Origin: Paracoccus sp. UBA889
GTDB taxonomy: Bacteria; Pseudomonadota; Alphaproteobacteria; Rhodobacterales; Rhodobacteraceae
NCBI GenBank assembly: GCA_002294185.1
Contig: DBFD01000046.1
Location: 1 to 64,000, forward strand
Length of the DNA stretch: 64,000 nucleotides
Direction: 5' to 3'
In this document: positions 35,599 to 43,795 of the stretch, in pieces
Position numbering within the stretch: the stretch's first letter is position 1
Layout: every line of letters begins with the position of its first letter
Notes under the pieces: model-generated
What the model saw: only the letters and a program-made list of their open reading frames with translations
The model's database searches: none
Told to the model about the DNA's origin: nothing
Position numbers and translations under genes: made by a program

Positions 35599-36560
35599 TC
35601 CTGCACGAAGACCTTTTGCGCGAAAGGGTGCGTCTTGACGACGCTGTCCTGGACCTGATCGAAAACGCCTTTGCCGCCTTGGCGGGCGGCGGGGTGCAGA
35701 TGCCGCCGATCCTGTCGATGCACATGCCCGATGTGAACGGCGAGGTCGATGTCAAGACCGCCTATGTGCCGGGCCTGCCGGGTTTTGCCGTCAAGATCTC
35801 GCCCGGCTTCTTCGACAATCCTGCGAAGGGCTTGCCCTCGACCTCGGGGCTGATGGTGGTGCTGTCCACCGAAACCGGCCGGGTTTGCGCGGTGCTGCTG
35901 GATAACGGCTATCTGACCGATGTTCGCACGGCGGCGGCCGGGGGCGTGGCGGCGCGGCATCTGGCACGCCCGGATGCCAGCCGGGCCGCGATCTTCGGCG
36001 CGGGGTTGCAGGCCCGGATGCAGTTGCAGGCGCTTTGCCTTGTCCGCCCGATCCGCGAGGCGGTGATCTGGGCACGCGATCCCGCCCGGGCCGAGGCGCT
36101 GGCCCGCGACCTGGCCCGCGACGGGTTGCGGGTCCGGGCCCAGCCCGACGCCGCGACCGCGGCGGGCTTTGGCGATGTGATCGTGACCACGACGCCCGCC
36201 ACACAGCCGATCCTGCGGGCCGAATGGCTGCGCCCCGGCCAGCATGTGACCGCGATGGGCAGCGATCAGGCCGGCAAGAACGAACTGGATCCGCTGTGCC
36301 TTGATCGCGCCGATCTCTACGTCGCCGATCGCGTCGGCCAGACGCGGCTGATGGGCGAATTGCGCGCCGCGCTTGGCGCGGGGGTGATCGCCGAGGATGC
36401 CGCGATCCCCGAACTGGGCGACATCATTTCCGGCCGCCATCCCGGCCGAACCTCACCCGACCAGATCACCATCGCGGATCTGACGGGCACCGGCGTGCAG
36501 GACACCGCCATTGCCACCCACGCGCTTGCCGCGTTTTCGAAAGACCAGCCGAATGCCTGA
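35583..36560 (+). CDS. eutC: Ectoine utilisation protein EutC (ornithine cyclodeaminase/mu-crystallin family)
   Basis: A 325-residue NAD-binding protein of the ornithine cyclodeaminase family. VKISPGFFDNPAKGLPSTSGLMVVL and LTDVRTAAAGGVAARHLA hold the substrate-binding residues, and AAIFGAGLQARMQLQAL is the Rossmann motif; ITIADLTGTGVQDTAIA near the end carries the usual Asp. It overlaps eutB by 16 bp and doeA by 8 bp. Confidence 0.92.
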   Translation: MSDILILHEDLLRERVRLDDAVLDLIENAFAALAGGGVQMPPILSMHMPDVNGEVDVKTAYVPGLPGFAVKISPGFFDNPAKGLPSTSGLMVVLSTETGRVCAVLLDNGYLTDVRTAAAGGVAARHLARPDASRAAIFGAGLQARMQLQALCLVRPIREAVIWARDPARAEALARDLARDGLRVRAQPDAATAAGFGDVIVTTTPATQPILRAEWLRPGQHVTAMGSDQAGKNELDPLCLDRADLYVADRVGQTRLMGELRAALGAGVIAEDAAIPELGDIISGRHPGRTSPDQITIADLTGTGVQDTAIATHALAAFSKDQPNA

Positions 36561-37749
36561 ACTGCAAAGGACCCCCTACCGCTTTTCGACCGAGGAATAC
36601 GAACAGCGGCTGCGAAAGACACGTTCCAGCATGGAAAAGCTGGGCCTCGATCTGCTGATCGTGTCGGACCCGTCCAACATGGCCTGGCTGACCGGCTATG
36701 ACGGCTGGTCCTTCTATGTGCATCAATGCGTGATCGTCGGGCCCGACGGGCCGCCGATCTGGTTCGGGCGCGGGCAGGATGCGCAGGGCGCATTGCGCAC
36801 GGTCTGGATGCCGGACGACTATATCATCGGCTACCCGGATTATTATGTGCAGTCCGTCGAACGCCACCCGATGGACTACCTGTGGGCCAGCCTTGCCACC
36901 CGCAATTGGCATCGCGGCTTCATCGGCGTCGAGATGGACAATTACTGGTATTCCGCCAAGGCGCATGAACGGCTGGTCCACGGACTTCCCGAGGCGCAGA
37001 TTCTTGACGCCACCGGGCTGGTGAACTGGCAGCGCGCCATCAAGACGCCCAAGGAACTGGAATACATGCGCAAGGCCGCCCGCATCGTCGAGCGGATGCA
37101 CCGCCGCATCGCCGACAAGGTCGAGGTCGGTCAGCGCAAGTGCGATCTGGTCGCCGAGATCTATGACGCCGGCCTGCGCTTTGACGAATGGTCCCAGCAT
37201 GGCGGCGATTATCCGGCGATCGTGCCGCTGCTGCCCTCGGGGCCGGATGCCTCGGCGCCGCATCTGACCTGGGACGACCAGCCGATGAAGCAGGACGAGG
37301 GCACGTTCTTCGAAATCGCGGGCTGCTATCAGCGCTATCATGTGCCGCTGTCGCGCACGATCTTCCTGGGCAAGCCGCCGCAGGACATGCTGGAGGCCGA
37401 AAAGGCGGTGCTGGAAGGGATGGAGGCGGGGCTTGGCGCCGCCCGCGCCGGCAATACCTGCGAGGATGTCGCCAATGCCTTCTTCACGGTCCTGGACCGC
37501 CACGGCATCGTCAAGGACAACCGCACCGGCTATCCGATCGGGCTGTCCTATCCGCCCGACTGGGGCGAGCGCACCATGTCGCTGCGCCGCGGCGACCAGA
37601 CCGAATTGAAACCGGGCATGACCTTCCATTTCATGACCGGCTTGTGGATGGAGGGCTGGGGTTACGAGACCACCGAATCCATCGTCATCACCGAACGCGA
37701 GCCGGAACTGTTCTGCAACATCCCGCGCCGGATGCTGGTGAAGTCATGA
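36553..37749 (+). CDS. doeA: Ectoine hydrolase (DoeA/EutD)
   Basis: DoeA opens the ectoine ring, giving N-alpha-acetyl-L-2,4-diaminobutyrate. This 398-residue protein belongs to the M24 'pita-bread' family. An N-terminal creatinase-like domain (LLIVSDPSNMAWLTGYDGWSFY) is followed by the M24 domain (ELEYMRKAARIVERMHRRI, DEGTFFEIAGCYQRYHVPLSRT, GLSYPPDWGERTM). Length equals that of known DoeA. The ATG at 36553 overlaps the eutC stop, as in other ectoine operons. Confidence 0.94.
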   Translation: MPELQRTPYRFSTEEYEQRLRKTRSSMEKLGLDLLIVSDPSNMAWLTGYDGWSFYVHQCVIVGPDGPPIWFGRGQDAQGALRTVWMPDDYIIGYPDYYVQSVERHPMDYLWASLATRNWHRGFIGVEMDNYWYSAKAHERLVHGLPEAQILDATGLVNWQRAIKTPKELEYMRKAARIVERMHRRIADKVEVGQRKCDLVAEIYDAGLRFDEWSQHGGDYPAIVPLLPSGPDASAPHLTWDDQPMKQDEGTFFEIAGCYQRYHVPLSRTIFLGKPPQDMLEAEKAVLEGMEAGLGAARAGNTCEDVANAFFTVLDRHGIVKDNRTGYPIGLSYPPDWGERTMSLRRGDQTELKPGMTFHFMTGLWMEGWGYETTESIVITEREPELFCNIPRRMLVKS

Positions 37750-38735
37750 CCGCGAACCCGATCGTGCCCACCATCCCGCTGGACCGGCCGGGCAAGCATC
37801 ACGGCTTTCTGCGACTGCCCTATTCGCGCAACGACAGCGCATGGGGCAGCGTGATGATCCCGATCACCGTGATCGCGGGCGGCGCGGGGCCGACCGCGCT
37901 GCTGACCGGCGGCAATCACGGCGACGAATACGAGGGCCCCATCGCCCTGCAGGCCCTGGCCTGGGAGATCGCGCCAGAGGATGTCACCGGGCGCGTCATC
38001 ATCGTGCCCTACCTGAATTATCCGGCCTTCCGCGCCGGAACCCGGGTCAGCCCGATCGACCAGATCAACATGAACCGCTGTTTTCCGGGTCGTCCCGATG
38101 GCAGCGTCAGCCAGAAGATCGCGCATTATTTCGACAGCGTTCTGGTGCCCATGGCCGACATCGTGCTGGATTACCATTCGGGCGGCAAGACGCTGGATTT
38201 CCTGCCCTATGCGGCGGCGCATTATCTGGAGGACAAGGACCAGCAGGCGAAATGCGTGGCGGCGATGCAGGCTTTCGGCGCGCCCTATTCGATGATGATG
38301 CTGGAAATCGACGCGGTGGGGATGCTTGACACGGCCGCCGAAAGTCAGGGCAAGGTCTTCGTCACCACCGAACTGGGCGGCGGCGGCACGGCCACGGCGG
38401 CCTCGGCCGCCATCGCCATCCGGGGCGGGCGCAACCTGCTGCGCCATGCGGGCATTCTCGCCGGGCCGGTCGAGGCAGCGGACGACAACGTGATGCTGGA
38501 CATGCCGGGCGATGATTGCTTTCACTTTGCCACGCGCGACGGCTTGCTGCATCCGCTGGCCGATCTGGGCGATGCGGTCAGGGCCGGCCAGCCGATTGCC
38601 CGGATCTGGCCCGCCGACCGGACCGGGATCGAGCCGGTTTCGGTCACGGCAAACCGCGACGGCATCATCGCGGCGCGGCATTTTCCGGGCCTCGTGCAGA
38701 CCGGGGATTGCCTCGCGGTGATCGCGGTCCGCTGA
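37746..38735 (+). CDS. doeB: N-alpha-acetyl-L-2,4-diaminobutyrate deacetylase (DoeB/EutE)
   Basis: A 329-residue zinc enzyme of the succinylglutamate desuccinylase/aspartoacylase family. The Zn ligands are in TGGNHGDEYEGPIALQ (His, Glu) and VLDYHSGGKTLDF (His), with NMNRCFPGRPDG between. It removes acetate from DoeA's product to give diaminobutyrate, the substrate of DoeD. The ATG overlaps the doeA stop by 4 bp. It is the last gene of the operon. Confidence 0.94.
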   Translation: MTANPIVPTIPLDRPGKHHGFLRLPYSRNDSAWGSVMIPITVIAGGAGPTALLTGGNHGDEYEGPIALQALAWEIAPEDVTGRVIIVPYLNYPAFRAGTRVSPIDQINMNRCFPGRPDGSVSQKIAHYFDSVLVPMADIVLDYHSGGKTLDFLPYAAAHYLEDKDQQAKCVAAMQAFGAPYSMMMLEIDAVGMLDTAAESQGKVFVTTELGGGGTATAASAAIAIRGGRNLLRHAGILAGPVEAADDNVMLDMPGDDCFHFATRDGLLHPLADLGDAVRAGQPIARIWPADRTGIEPVSVTANRDGIIAARHFPGLVQTGDCLAVIAVR

Positions 38736-38842
38736 CCTGACGAAGCGCAGGGACCGGGCCGCGTCGCTGGTGCAAGGCGGTGTCACGCCCTCGCCGATTG
38801 TCCGCCGGGGCTTGGCGGCGCGCCGACCTCATGCTATCGCGA

Positions 38843-38971
38843 TTCTCGTTCTCAGGGCGGGGTGCAATTCCCCACCGGCGGTGACAGCCCGCGAGCGCCT
38901 TCCTGTCGGAAGGGTCAGCAGATCCGGTGAAATTCCGGGGCCGACGGTATAGTCCGGATGGAAGAGAACCG
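38843..38971 (+). promoter_or_regulatory. FMN riboswitch (RFN element) upstream of ribH
   Basis: The conserved blocks are in order: TTCTCAGGGCGGGGTGCAAT, CCCCACCGGCGGTGA, AGCCCGCGAGC, GTCAGCAGATCCGGTGAAAT, TCCGGGGCCGACGGTATAGT and CCGGATGGAAGAGAACC. A short stem GCCGCCC/GGGCGGT (about 38973-38993) follows and may be the expression switch. No T-run is visible, so control may act on translation or through Rho. The 312-bp doeB-ribH gap is otherwise empty. Confidence 0.96.
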
Positions 38972-39047
38972 AGGCCGCCCTTGCCTGGGGCGGTCAAGGA
39001 TCGAAGCTCTGGGGCCTGTGCTGTTGCAAAACGGAAGGTTCCGAAAG

Positions 39048-39521
39048 ATGACCAAGACCAATCCCCGCATCGCCTTCATCAAGGCCCGCTGGCACGCCGA
39101 GATCGTGGACCGTGCCCATGACGGTTTTCTGGCCGAGGCAGCCACGCTGTTTCCCGGCGCGCGGATCGACGCCTTCGACGTTCCCGGCGCCTTCGAGATG
39201 CCGCGTCTGGCCAAGAAACTGGCCCGGACCGGGCGCTATGATGCCGTCGTGGCCGCCGCCCTTGTCGTCGATGGCGGCATCTATCGTCACGATTTCGTCG
39301 CCGGCGCGGTGGTGACCGGGTTGATGAATGTCGGGCTGGAAACCGGCATTCCCTGCTTTTCGGTCTCGCTGACGCCGCATCATTATCAGGAAACCGCCGC
39401 GCACAGGGCGTTCTTCCGCGATCACTTCGTCCGCAAGGGCGCCGAGGCAGCCCAGGCGGTGCAGCAGGTTCTGGCGCTGGAGGCGGATCTTGCCGCCTCG
39501 GATCACTCTGACGCCGCCTGA
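39048..39521 (+). CDS. ribH: 6,7-dimethyl-8-ribityllumazine synthase (RibH, type II)
   Basis: The 157-residue enzyme joins 5-amino-6-ribitylaminouracil with dihydroxybutanone phosphate in riboflavin synthesis. FIKARWHAEIVDRAHDGFL, FDVPGAFEMPRLAKKLARTG and FSVSLTPHHYQET are family landmarks, and HRAFFRDHFVRKGAEAAQAV is like RibH2 of Brucella and Mesorhizobium, the decameric type. It is the only rib gene here and is under the FMN riboswitch. Its 3' end overlaps the convergent glpD-like gene by 19 bp. Confidence 0.93.
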   Translation: MTKTNPRIAFIKARWHAEIVDRAHDGFLAEAATLFPGARIDAFDVPGAFEMPRLAKKLARTGRYDAVVAAALVVDGGIYRHDFVAGAVVTGLMNVGLETGIPCFSVSLTPHHYQETAAHRAFFRDHFVRKGAEAAQAVQQVLALEADLAASDHSDAA

Positions 39522-41161
39522 TCCATCCGCAGGCGGTGCCGCCCGGTCAGCATCGCCCGCGTATCCGCGATTTCCTGCCGGCGGCGGGTATCGTCCCAGT
39601 CCAGTGCCCGCGCGCAAAGGCCGGCGATGCGGTCCAGATCGCGGCCCGTCAACCGCCCCGTGACCGCAATCGCGGTGCGCCGCATGACAAGATCCGCCAG
39701 ATGCCGCACCCGTTCATGTCGGATCAGCCAGTCCAGTTCGGCCAGCGAATAGGCGGCATCCGCCAGCATCGCGGGCGCCGGGCCCTCGGCCGCCAGGATC
39801 GGCCCGGCGGTGGTGCCATAGCGGTCCAGCAGGTCTCGCGCCCGGTCGGGGGCACAGCCTGTCCGCGCGGCCACGGCGTTGGCCCAAACCTCCGGATCGG
39901 CCGGAAAATCGCGGCCGCCGCCGATCGCCAGCGACGCCGTGCCGATGCGCCGGGACATCGAAAGCCGCGCCAGAACCTCGTCCGCGACCTCTTCGGCAAA
40001 GCCCCGGAAGGTCGTCCACTTGCCGCCGACCAGCGACAGGATGGGCCAGACGCGCGGTCCCTGCGGCTCGGCAACGGGGGCCGAGTGGTCGCGGCTGATC
40101 AGGCCCGGCATGGCCGCATCGCTGGCGGGCAGGGGGCGGATGCCGGAATAGGCATAGACGATCTGTTCGCGGCCAAAGCGCAGCCCCGGCAGCAGCCCGC
40201 GCAGCGCCCCCAGCAGATAATCGACCTCGGCCTCGTCGCAGGCGACCGTATCGGGATCGTCGGCGCGCAGGTCGGTCGATCCGACCAGCGCCCTGCCGAG
40301 ATAGTCGAAGACCAGGCAGATGCGGCCGTCATCGGCCTCGAAATACAGCATCCGTCCGTTCAGCGCCGCCAGCAGGTCGGGATGATCCAGCAGGAGATGC
40401 GATCCTCTGGTGCCGCCGATCAGCCGCGATGGCGCGCCAAGCGCCGCATTCACCCGGTCGATCCAGGGCCCGGCCGCATTGACCACGATCCGCGGCCGCA
40501 GCGCAAGTGTGCCGTCCGGGCCGGTCAGCCGAATCGTGGTTCCATCCGTATCCTGCAATGTCGTGTAATTCAGCGCCCGGGCGGCAGGATTGACGCGGAT
40601 CCCGTCGGCCAGCAATTCCCAGACCAGCCTTTCGGGCTGCGTCACCATCGCGTCGTAATAGCGGCCGGCGGCGGCGATGCGCGGTGTCAGCGGCGGGATT
40701 TCGCGCAGGGCGCGCGCCCGCGACCACAGCTGATGGCGCGGCATGACGCGGGCCCGCCGGCCATAGAGATCATAGATCGCCAGCCCGATCTTGATCAGCA
40801 CCGCGCCCCGGCCGCGCGGCGCCGTGGTCGAACCCAGCAGCGTCCGCAGCGCCGGCCCGATGCCCCTGAGCCACGAGAAGATGGGGATCACCGTCGGCAG
40901 CGGCCGCACCAGATGCGGCGCATTGCGCAAAAGCAGGTTCCGTTCATAGGTGGATTGCGCCACAAGCCGCAATTCGCCGGTCTCCAGATACTTGATCCCG
41001 CCATGGATCAGCCGCGACGGCGCCGCCGAGGTGCCGCCGCCGAAATCGCCCTTGTCGGCGATCACGCAGCTTGCGCCCTGTTCGCACAGATCGCGAAACA
41101 GGCCCGCCCCGTTGATTCCCGCGCCCAGGATCAGCACATCGATGTCGTGCGGATCTGTCAT
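39503..41161 (-). CDS. GlpD-like FAD-dependent polyol-phosphate dehydrogenase (leftward arm)
   Basis: A 552-residue flavoprotein of the glycerol-3-phosphate dehydrogenase family. The FAD motif is DVLILGAGINGAGLFRDLCEQG; SRLIHGGIKYLETGELRLV, VNAAGPWIDRVNAALG, FDYLGRALVGSTDLRADDPD and GGKWTTFRGFAEEV follow, then the DAO_C domain. It would oxidise a polyol phosphate and pass electrons to quinone. It overlaps the FGGY kinase by 4 bp, so kinase and dehydrogenase act in sequence. It is distinct from EryB at 49-50.5 kb, and could serve glycerol, another tetritol or a pentitol. Confidence 0.88.
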   Translation of the reverse strand: MTDPHDIDVLILGAGINGAGLFRDLCEQGASCVIADKGDFGGGTSAAPSRLIHGGIKYLETGELRLVAQSTYERNLLLRNAPHLVRPLPTVIPIFSWLRGIGPALRTLLGSTTAPRGRGAVLIKIGLAIYDLYGRRARVMPRHQLWSRARALREIPPLTPRIAAAGRYYDAMVTQPERLVWELLADGIRVNPAARALNYTTLQDTDGTTIRLTGPDGTLALRPRIVVNAAGPWIDRVNAALGAPSRLIGGTRGSHLLLDHPDLLAALNGRMLYFEADDGRICLVFDYLGRALVGSTDLRADDPDTVACDEAEVDYLLGALRGLLPGLRFGREQIVYAYSGIRPLPASDAAMPGLISRDHSAPVAEPQGPRVWPILSLVGGKWTTFRGFAEEVADEVLARLSMSRRIGTASLAIGGGRDFPADPEVWANAVAARTGCAPDRARDLLDRYGTTAGPILAAEGPAPAMLADAAYSLAELDWLIRHERVRHLADLVMRRTAIAVTGRLTGRDLDRIAGLCARALDWDDTRRRQEIADTRAMLTGRHRLRMDQAASE

Positions 41162-42663
41162 TCGCCCAGGGCCTCGATACTGGGCCAGACTGGTTCCATC
41201 GCCCGCCCGATCTCGCGAAAGACGGCATAGCGGCGGTCAAGATCGGCGCTGCGGGTGGCATCGGGGGTGAAATTCCGGGTCAGGGCGCCCGGATCGCGCG
41301 GATCGTGGCGCGGGCTTTCGAACAGGCCCGCCGCCGATCCCGCACACAGGGCCGCGCCCCAGGCGGCGGCCTCTTCGGTGTCGCTTGTGCTGACGGGCAT
41401 GGCCAGGGTATCGGCGAAAAGCTGGGCAAAAACAGGGCTGCGCGAGATGCCCCCGGTCAGCCGCGCCCGGTCGATGGCAAAGCCTTCGCGCAGGGCATCG
41501 ACATGGACGCGGTGATTGAAGGTGATCCCCTCGATCACGGCGCGCAGCATGTCGCCGCGATCCTGCCATCCGCGCAGGCCGAAAAAGCCGGCGCTGGCCA
41601 TCGCGCCCTGCGGTGCGCCGAACAGGTAGGGGTGAAAGATGGCGGTCGAGGGGCGGGCCATCGCGGCCTCGATCTGGGGAATGATCCGGGCGTGCAGATC
41701 CGGGCCGCCAGCGGCACGTTCGGCGGCGCAGAATGTATCGAGGAACCAGTCGTAATTGCTGGCGGAGGCAGGAGAAATCGCCATCGCATTCCATTCGCCC
41801 GGCGCGATGCCGTTGCGGCAGAACCAGCCCGGGCCGGTCCGAGCCGCGCGCGAGACGGTTTCGTTGATGGAATAGGTTCCGGCGACGATGGCCGCGACAC
41901 CCTCGGCATAGCCACCCGCACCCAGCGAGGATGCCGTCACATCATGCAGTCCGGCCGCGACCGGCGTGCCGGCGACCAGGCCGGTCAGGGCGGCGGCCTG
42001 GGGCGTGACATGGCCTGCGACGGCATCGGGGGCCAGGATCGGGGGCAGGGCATGGGACAATGCCTCGAGCCCGAAGATCGGCAGGATGTCATCGGCATAA
42101 TCCTGTGTCGCGACATCGGTAAAGGCGGTGCTGGCCTCGGTCAGGTCGGTGGCGATGCCGCCGGTCAGGCAGAACCGCAGCCAGTCCTTGCAGGCCAGCA
42201 CATGCCCGATCCTTGCGAAGCGGTCGGGTTCGTTGGCGCGCAGCCAGGCCAACAGTGCCGAAGGCGCCGAGGCATGAGGTCGCTGGCCGGTCCGTTCCAG
42301 GGCAAGAGCGGCGGTGCCGTCGGCCTGCCACCGCGCCGCGATTTCGCCCGCGCGGCTGTCCAAAGACAGGATGCCCGGCGCCAGCGGCCGGCCCTCGCCA
42401 TCCAGCAGGTAGAGGCCATCGCCGTGGGCGGTCGCGGCAATGCAGGCAATATCCGAGGCCGGGCGGGGGCAGGCCGACAGGGCGTCGGCGATCGCCTCGG
42501 CTGTATGGGTCCACAAACCGGTCATGTCGCGCTGCACGTGGCGCGGCCGTGGCAGGGATTGCGGCACCCGGCGCCGGGCCATCGAGACCACGCGGCCTGC
42601 CGTATCGAAGATCACCGCCTTGGTGACGGTCAGGCCATTGTCGATGCCAAGCAGAAGCGACAT
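41158..42663 (-). CDS. FGGY-family carbohydrate (polyol) kinase, leftward arm
   Basis: A 501-residue FGGY kinase. LLLGIDNGLTVTKAVIFD is the N-terminal ATPase phosphate-1 motif (Asn where Ala/Gly is usual), with VLACKDWLRFCLTGGIATDLTEAS, GLHDVTASSLGAGG and RLTGGISRSPVFAQLFADTL further on. The relation to erythritol, xylulose or lyxose kinases cannot be settled by eye. It follows the binding protein by 74 bp and overlaps the GlpD-like gene. The ATG at 42661-42663 is chosen; a GTG at 42670-42672 is open too. Confidence 0.85.
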   Translation of the reverse strand: MSLLLGIDNGLTVTKAVIFDTAGRVVSMARRRVPQSLPRPRHVQRDMTGLWTHTAEAIADALSACPRPASDIACIAATAHGDGLYLLDGEGRPLAPGILSLDSRAGEIAARWQADGTAALALERTGQRPHASAPSALLAWLRANEPDRFARIGHVLACKDWLRFCLTGGIATDLTEASTAFTDVATQDYADDILPIFGLEALSHALPPILAPDAVAGHVTPQAAALTGLVAGTPVAAGLHDVTASSLGAGGYAEGVAAIVAGTYSINETVSRAARTGPGWFCRNGIAPGEWNAMAISPASASNYDWFLDTFCAAERAAGGPDLHARIIPQIEAAMARPSTAIFHPYLFGAPQGAMASAGFFGLRGWQDRGDMLRAVIEGITFNHRVHVDALREGFAIDRARLTGGISRSPVFAQLFADTLAMPVSTSDTEEAAAWGAALCAGSAAGLFESPRHDPRDPGALTRNFTPDATRSADLDRRYAVFREIGRAMEPVWPSIEALGE

Positions 42664-42737
42664 TGGGATCACGGGCGCCGCGGAAATTCGGGGCTGGGGC
42701 GCGCGGTGGCGTCGTCGCGCGCCCCAGCCTTGCGGCT

Positions 42738-43685
42738 TTACTGTTCCAGCACGAAGGGGCCGGTATACTTGTCGACGTTGTCCTTGGTGATCAGCAGGCA
42801 GTCGAAAAGCTGCTTTTCGCTGTCCACCCCGGTCGAACCGTTCTTGATGAAATTGTCGGCCTGCCTGACGGCCTCGGCCGAGAACACCGCGACGGGCTGC
42901 AACACGGTATACTGCATCTCGCCGGCCTTGACCGCCTCGACCGCGTCGGGCGAGCCGTCAAAGCCGCCGACCTTGACCTGATCCAGCTTGCCGGCCTCTT
43001 TCAGCGCCGCGATCGCGCCAAGCGCCATCTCGTCATTGCCCGAGATCACGCCGATGATGTCGGGGTTGGCCTGCAGCAGAGACTGGGTTTTCTGATAGCC
43101 CTGCGTGCGGTCCCAGTTGGCAACCTCGCGGCCGACCTTTTCCAGATCCGGATACTGGCTCAGCACCGTCTCGTACCCGTTCGAGCGGGTCTGGGCATTG
43201 TTGTCGGCCGGGTTGCCGAACAATTCGACATATTGACCGGTATCGCCCACCGCCTCGACCCAGGCCTGCGCGCCAAGCGCGGCACCCTGGGCATTGTTCG
43301 ACACAAGCTGGGCCTTGGCCAGGCCTTCCTGGTTGATCTCGGCATTGACCAGGATCACCGGGATGCCGGCATCGACGGCCTTCTTGACCGCGCCGATGGA
43401 TCCGTCCGCATTGGCCGGGTCAAGGATGATCGCCTCGGACTTGTTGGTGATCGCCGTGTCGATCAGGGTGCTTTCGGTATTGGTATCGCCCTTGTGGGCG
43501 GCGACATTGGCGGTATAGCCCAGTTCCTCGGCGGTTTTGCGGGCGACTTCGCCCTCGGTGAACCAGTAGGGGTTTGCCGGGTCGTTCACGATGATGGTTA
43601 TCAGCCCCTCGGCATTCGCGGCCCCGGCCATCAGCGGCGCGGCGGCCACGGCGGCCAGAAGCAGGCGGCGCGTCATCTTCATCAT
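42738..43685 (-). CDS. eryG: Sugar/polyol ABC transporter periplasmic binding protein
   Basis: A 315-residue ribose-type (cluster B) binding protein with signal peptide MMKMTRRLLLAAVAAAPLMA and cleavage after ANA. The fold landmarks ITIIVNDPANPYWFTEGEVARK, AIILDPANADGSIGAVKKAVDAGIPV, LFGNPADNNAQTRSNGYE, GVISGNDEMALGAIAALKEAG and VGGFDGSPDAVEAVKAGEM are all present. AGGGAG lies 9 bases before the ATG. Position between permease and kinase, opposite eryABCD, makes erythritol or a similar polyol the likely ligand; the symbol is by analogy with rhizobial eryEFG. Confidence 0.85.
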   Translation of the reverse strand: MMKMTRRLLLAAVAAAPLMAGAANAEGLITIIVNDPANPYWFTEGEVARKTAEELGYTANVAAHKGDTNTESTLIDTAITNKSEAIILDPANADGSIGAVKKAVDAGIPVILVNAEINQEGLAKAQLVSNNAQGAALGAQAWVEAVGDTGQYVELFGNPADNNAQTRSNGYETVLSQYPDLEKVGREVANWDRTQGYQKTQSLLQANPDIIGVISGNDEMALGAIAALKEAGKLDQVKVGGFDGSPDAVEAVKAGEMQYTVLQPVAVFSAEAVRQADNFIKNGSTGVDSEKQLFDCLLITKDNVDKYTGPFVLEQ

Positions 43686-43741
43686 TGGTCTTCTCTCCCT
43701 TGGTTGATGGACCTGCCTTCGCCCTTGTCGCGTCAGGCAGT

Positions 43742-43783
43742 CTTTCCGCGCGGCCCGGTTTCCTGTTCGACCGCGCGGGGAAG
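43742..43783 (-). promoter_or_regulatory. Intercistronic hairpin between permease and binding-protein genes
   Basis: Arms CCGCGCGG/CCGCGCGG (8 bp, extended by C/G and A/T pairs at the base) enclose a 17-base loop in the 110-bp gap. It could cap upstream mRNA decay or partly terminate, allowing separate dosage of the binding protein. Confidence 0.4.
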
Positions 43784-43795
43784 GTTGTCGGACAC

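Noticed and set aside
35061..36440. A 459-codon leftward frame over eutB/eutC
   Set aside because: Shadow frame; overlaps the translationally coupled eutB-eutC genes on the plus strand.
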